A DNA stretch of 52,372 nucleotides from CANHBY01 sp046342195 (GTDB lineage: Bacteria; Pseudomonadota; Gammaproteobacteria; Burkholderiales; Burkholderiaceae_C), in contig JBKDQE010000010.1 in NCBI GenBank assembly GCA_046342195.1, forward strand, positions 1 to 52,372. The letters are read 5' to 3'. The position numbers and the translations under genes were made by a program. How positions within the stretch are numbered: position 1 is the stretch's first letter; every line of letters begins with the position of its first letter. The notes under the pieces are model-generated. The model was not told the DNA's origin. It was given only the letters and a program-made list of their open reading frames with translations, and searched no databases. Shown here one piece after another: positions 51,164-52,372 of the stretch.

Positions 51164-52044
51164 CACTTCAACCCACCCATATTGGCAACCGAAGCTTCGT
51201 CGGCAATGGGGCCTATATTCCTGATGGCACCCGCCTGCCTGAAAACGTACTCATCGGGGTCATGTCCAGGCCCCCTGAACAGGGCAAAGTTCAAAGCGGC
51301 GACACTTGGCTCGGCTCTCCACCCATCCGTCTTCCCGCCCGCGAAACCCTCCAAGGCTACCCAGAGTCACTGACATTCCGCCCTTCCTTCTATCGACGTC
51401 TGGGGCGGGGCCTGATTGAAGCGTTCCGGATCGTCGCCCCCCATGCCTTGGTCATTTCTGCGGGTTATGGCATTGTCTTGTCAGCTATGCCAGCGGCATC
51501 CTCAGAGCGGTGGTGGGATGTGGCGGCCCAATTGGCCCTTGATGGCATGCTTTTTGGTGGGGCCTGTTTTGTTTTCGTGGCCTTGTTCAAGTGGGTGTTG
51601 ATTGGTCGCTACACTCAGCGTGCCACCCCCATGTGGACTCCATTTGTCTGGTTATCAGAGGCGGCCACCAACATGTACGAAGGCCTGGTGGTTCCAAACT
51701 TCATGCGTTACCTTCGCGGTACCCCTTGGCTGCCCTTGGCTTTCAATCTGCTGGGTTGCCGAATAGGCCGAGGCGTCTATATGGACACCACCGACATCAC
51801 TGAATTTGACTGTGTGAGCATTGGTGATGACTCTGAAATCAATGCCTTGGTCTGCCCACAGACACATCTTTTTGAAGATCGGATCATGAAGATCGACCAT
51901 GTGCATATCGGTCAAAAGGTCAATATCGGGCCCCGCTCGATTGTGCTGTATGGCGCCCAACTGGGCCCCATGACTCTGATCATGAAAGGTGAACGCATCC
52001 CTGAAGCCTCTGGCTGGGCAGGCAATCCGGCTGAGCTGTTCTAA
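51160..52044 (+). pseudogene. NRPS-like protein, 3' part of the terminal hexapeptide domain
   Basis: The frame resumes with WLTLQPTHIGNRSFVGNGAY and PDGTRLPENVLIGV, again beta-helix turns. Membrane segments follow, then the final repeat region (GCRIGRGVYMDTTDITEFDC, HIGQKVNIGPRSIVLYGAQL) and the end GWAGNPAELF. This is the normal C-terminus of the NRPS terminal domain seen in polylysine-synthetase-like proteins. No own ATG or ribosome site fits; it is best read as the last exon-like fragment of the broken gene. Confidence 0.78.

Positions 52045-52372
<328 letters not shown>

Overview
The window looks like a chromosomal segment of a betaproteobacterium, most likely of the order Burkholderiales. 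The evidence is the combination of hpnC-hpnD-hpnE, the mlaF-E-D-A-C-B order, exbB-exbD-leuS-lptE-holA, dapB-bamE next to fur, and hprK-ptsN-hpf, together with moderate-to-high GC. No rRNA or CRISPR array was seen. The species cannot be named from the sequence. LAYOUT: 1-137 is the cut end of an IS3-family element. 255-3297 (minus) is the squalene operon hpnC-D-E. 3618-3704 is tRNA-Leu(UAG), followed by tig (plus). 5533-9515 (minus) is the complete mla phospholipid-transport operon. cspA (minus) lies head-to-head with clpS-clpA (plus). Two small CBS-pair proteins sit divergently at 13.2-14.5 kb. 14.6-21.4 kb (minus) is a housekeeping block: bamE, dapB, exbB, exbD, leuS, lptE, holA. fur is on plus. 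hprK-ptsN-hpf (minus) form a regulatory cluster. tal-pgi (plus) serve sugar phosphate metabolism and converge, across a strong terminator, on a glutamate/aspartate-type ABC importer gltI-J-K-L with a second periplasmic binding protein gene upstream. A LysR regulator overlaps an ATM1-type ABC exporter, next to a divergent YciA-like thioesterase. ACCESSORY ISLAND: 35.15-44.8 kb (minus) is a restriction-modification island. Its gene order is hsdR, hsdS, an AAA ATPase, a DUF4276/Toprim-like protein, hsdM, then a terminal ORF pair encoding a RelA/SpoT-like domain. Every junction from hsdR to the first ORF of that pair is a 4-nt stop/start overlap, so the whole set reads as one translationally coupled defence operon. 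Inside hsdS, an approximately 600-bp cassette carrying a DUF559 nuclease-like domain and two nested pairs of direct repeats is inserted in frame between the two target-recognition halves. This is the most unusual object in the window. The RelA/SpoT-like gene appears broken by a -1 frame change at a run of A residues. RIGHT PART: rsmB and a large FtsX-type permease (plus) are followed by a decayed NRPS-like gene (adenylation-carrier-terminal membrane/hexapeptide domain). It carries an internal deletion, an in-frame stop and a frameshift. The last 58 bases are pure C and are probably an assembly or sequencing artefact. Short interspersed inverted repeats with the core CTCTGCAAAACCC occur at 6.5, 24.4, 35.2 and 48.8 kb and resemble IS5-type ends or MITEs. 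Start codons were chosen by hand from family alignment memory, overlaps and Shine-Dalgarno sites. No database search was possible.
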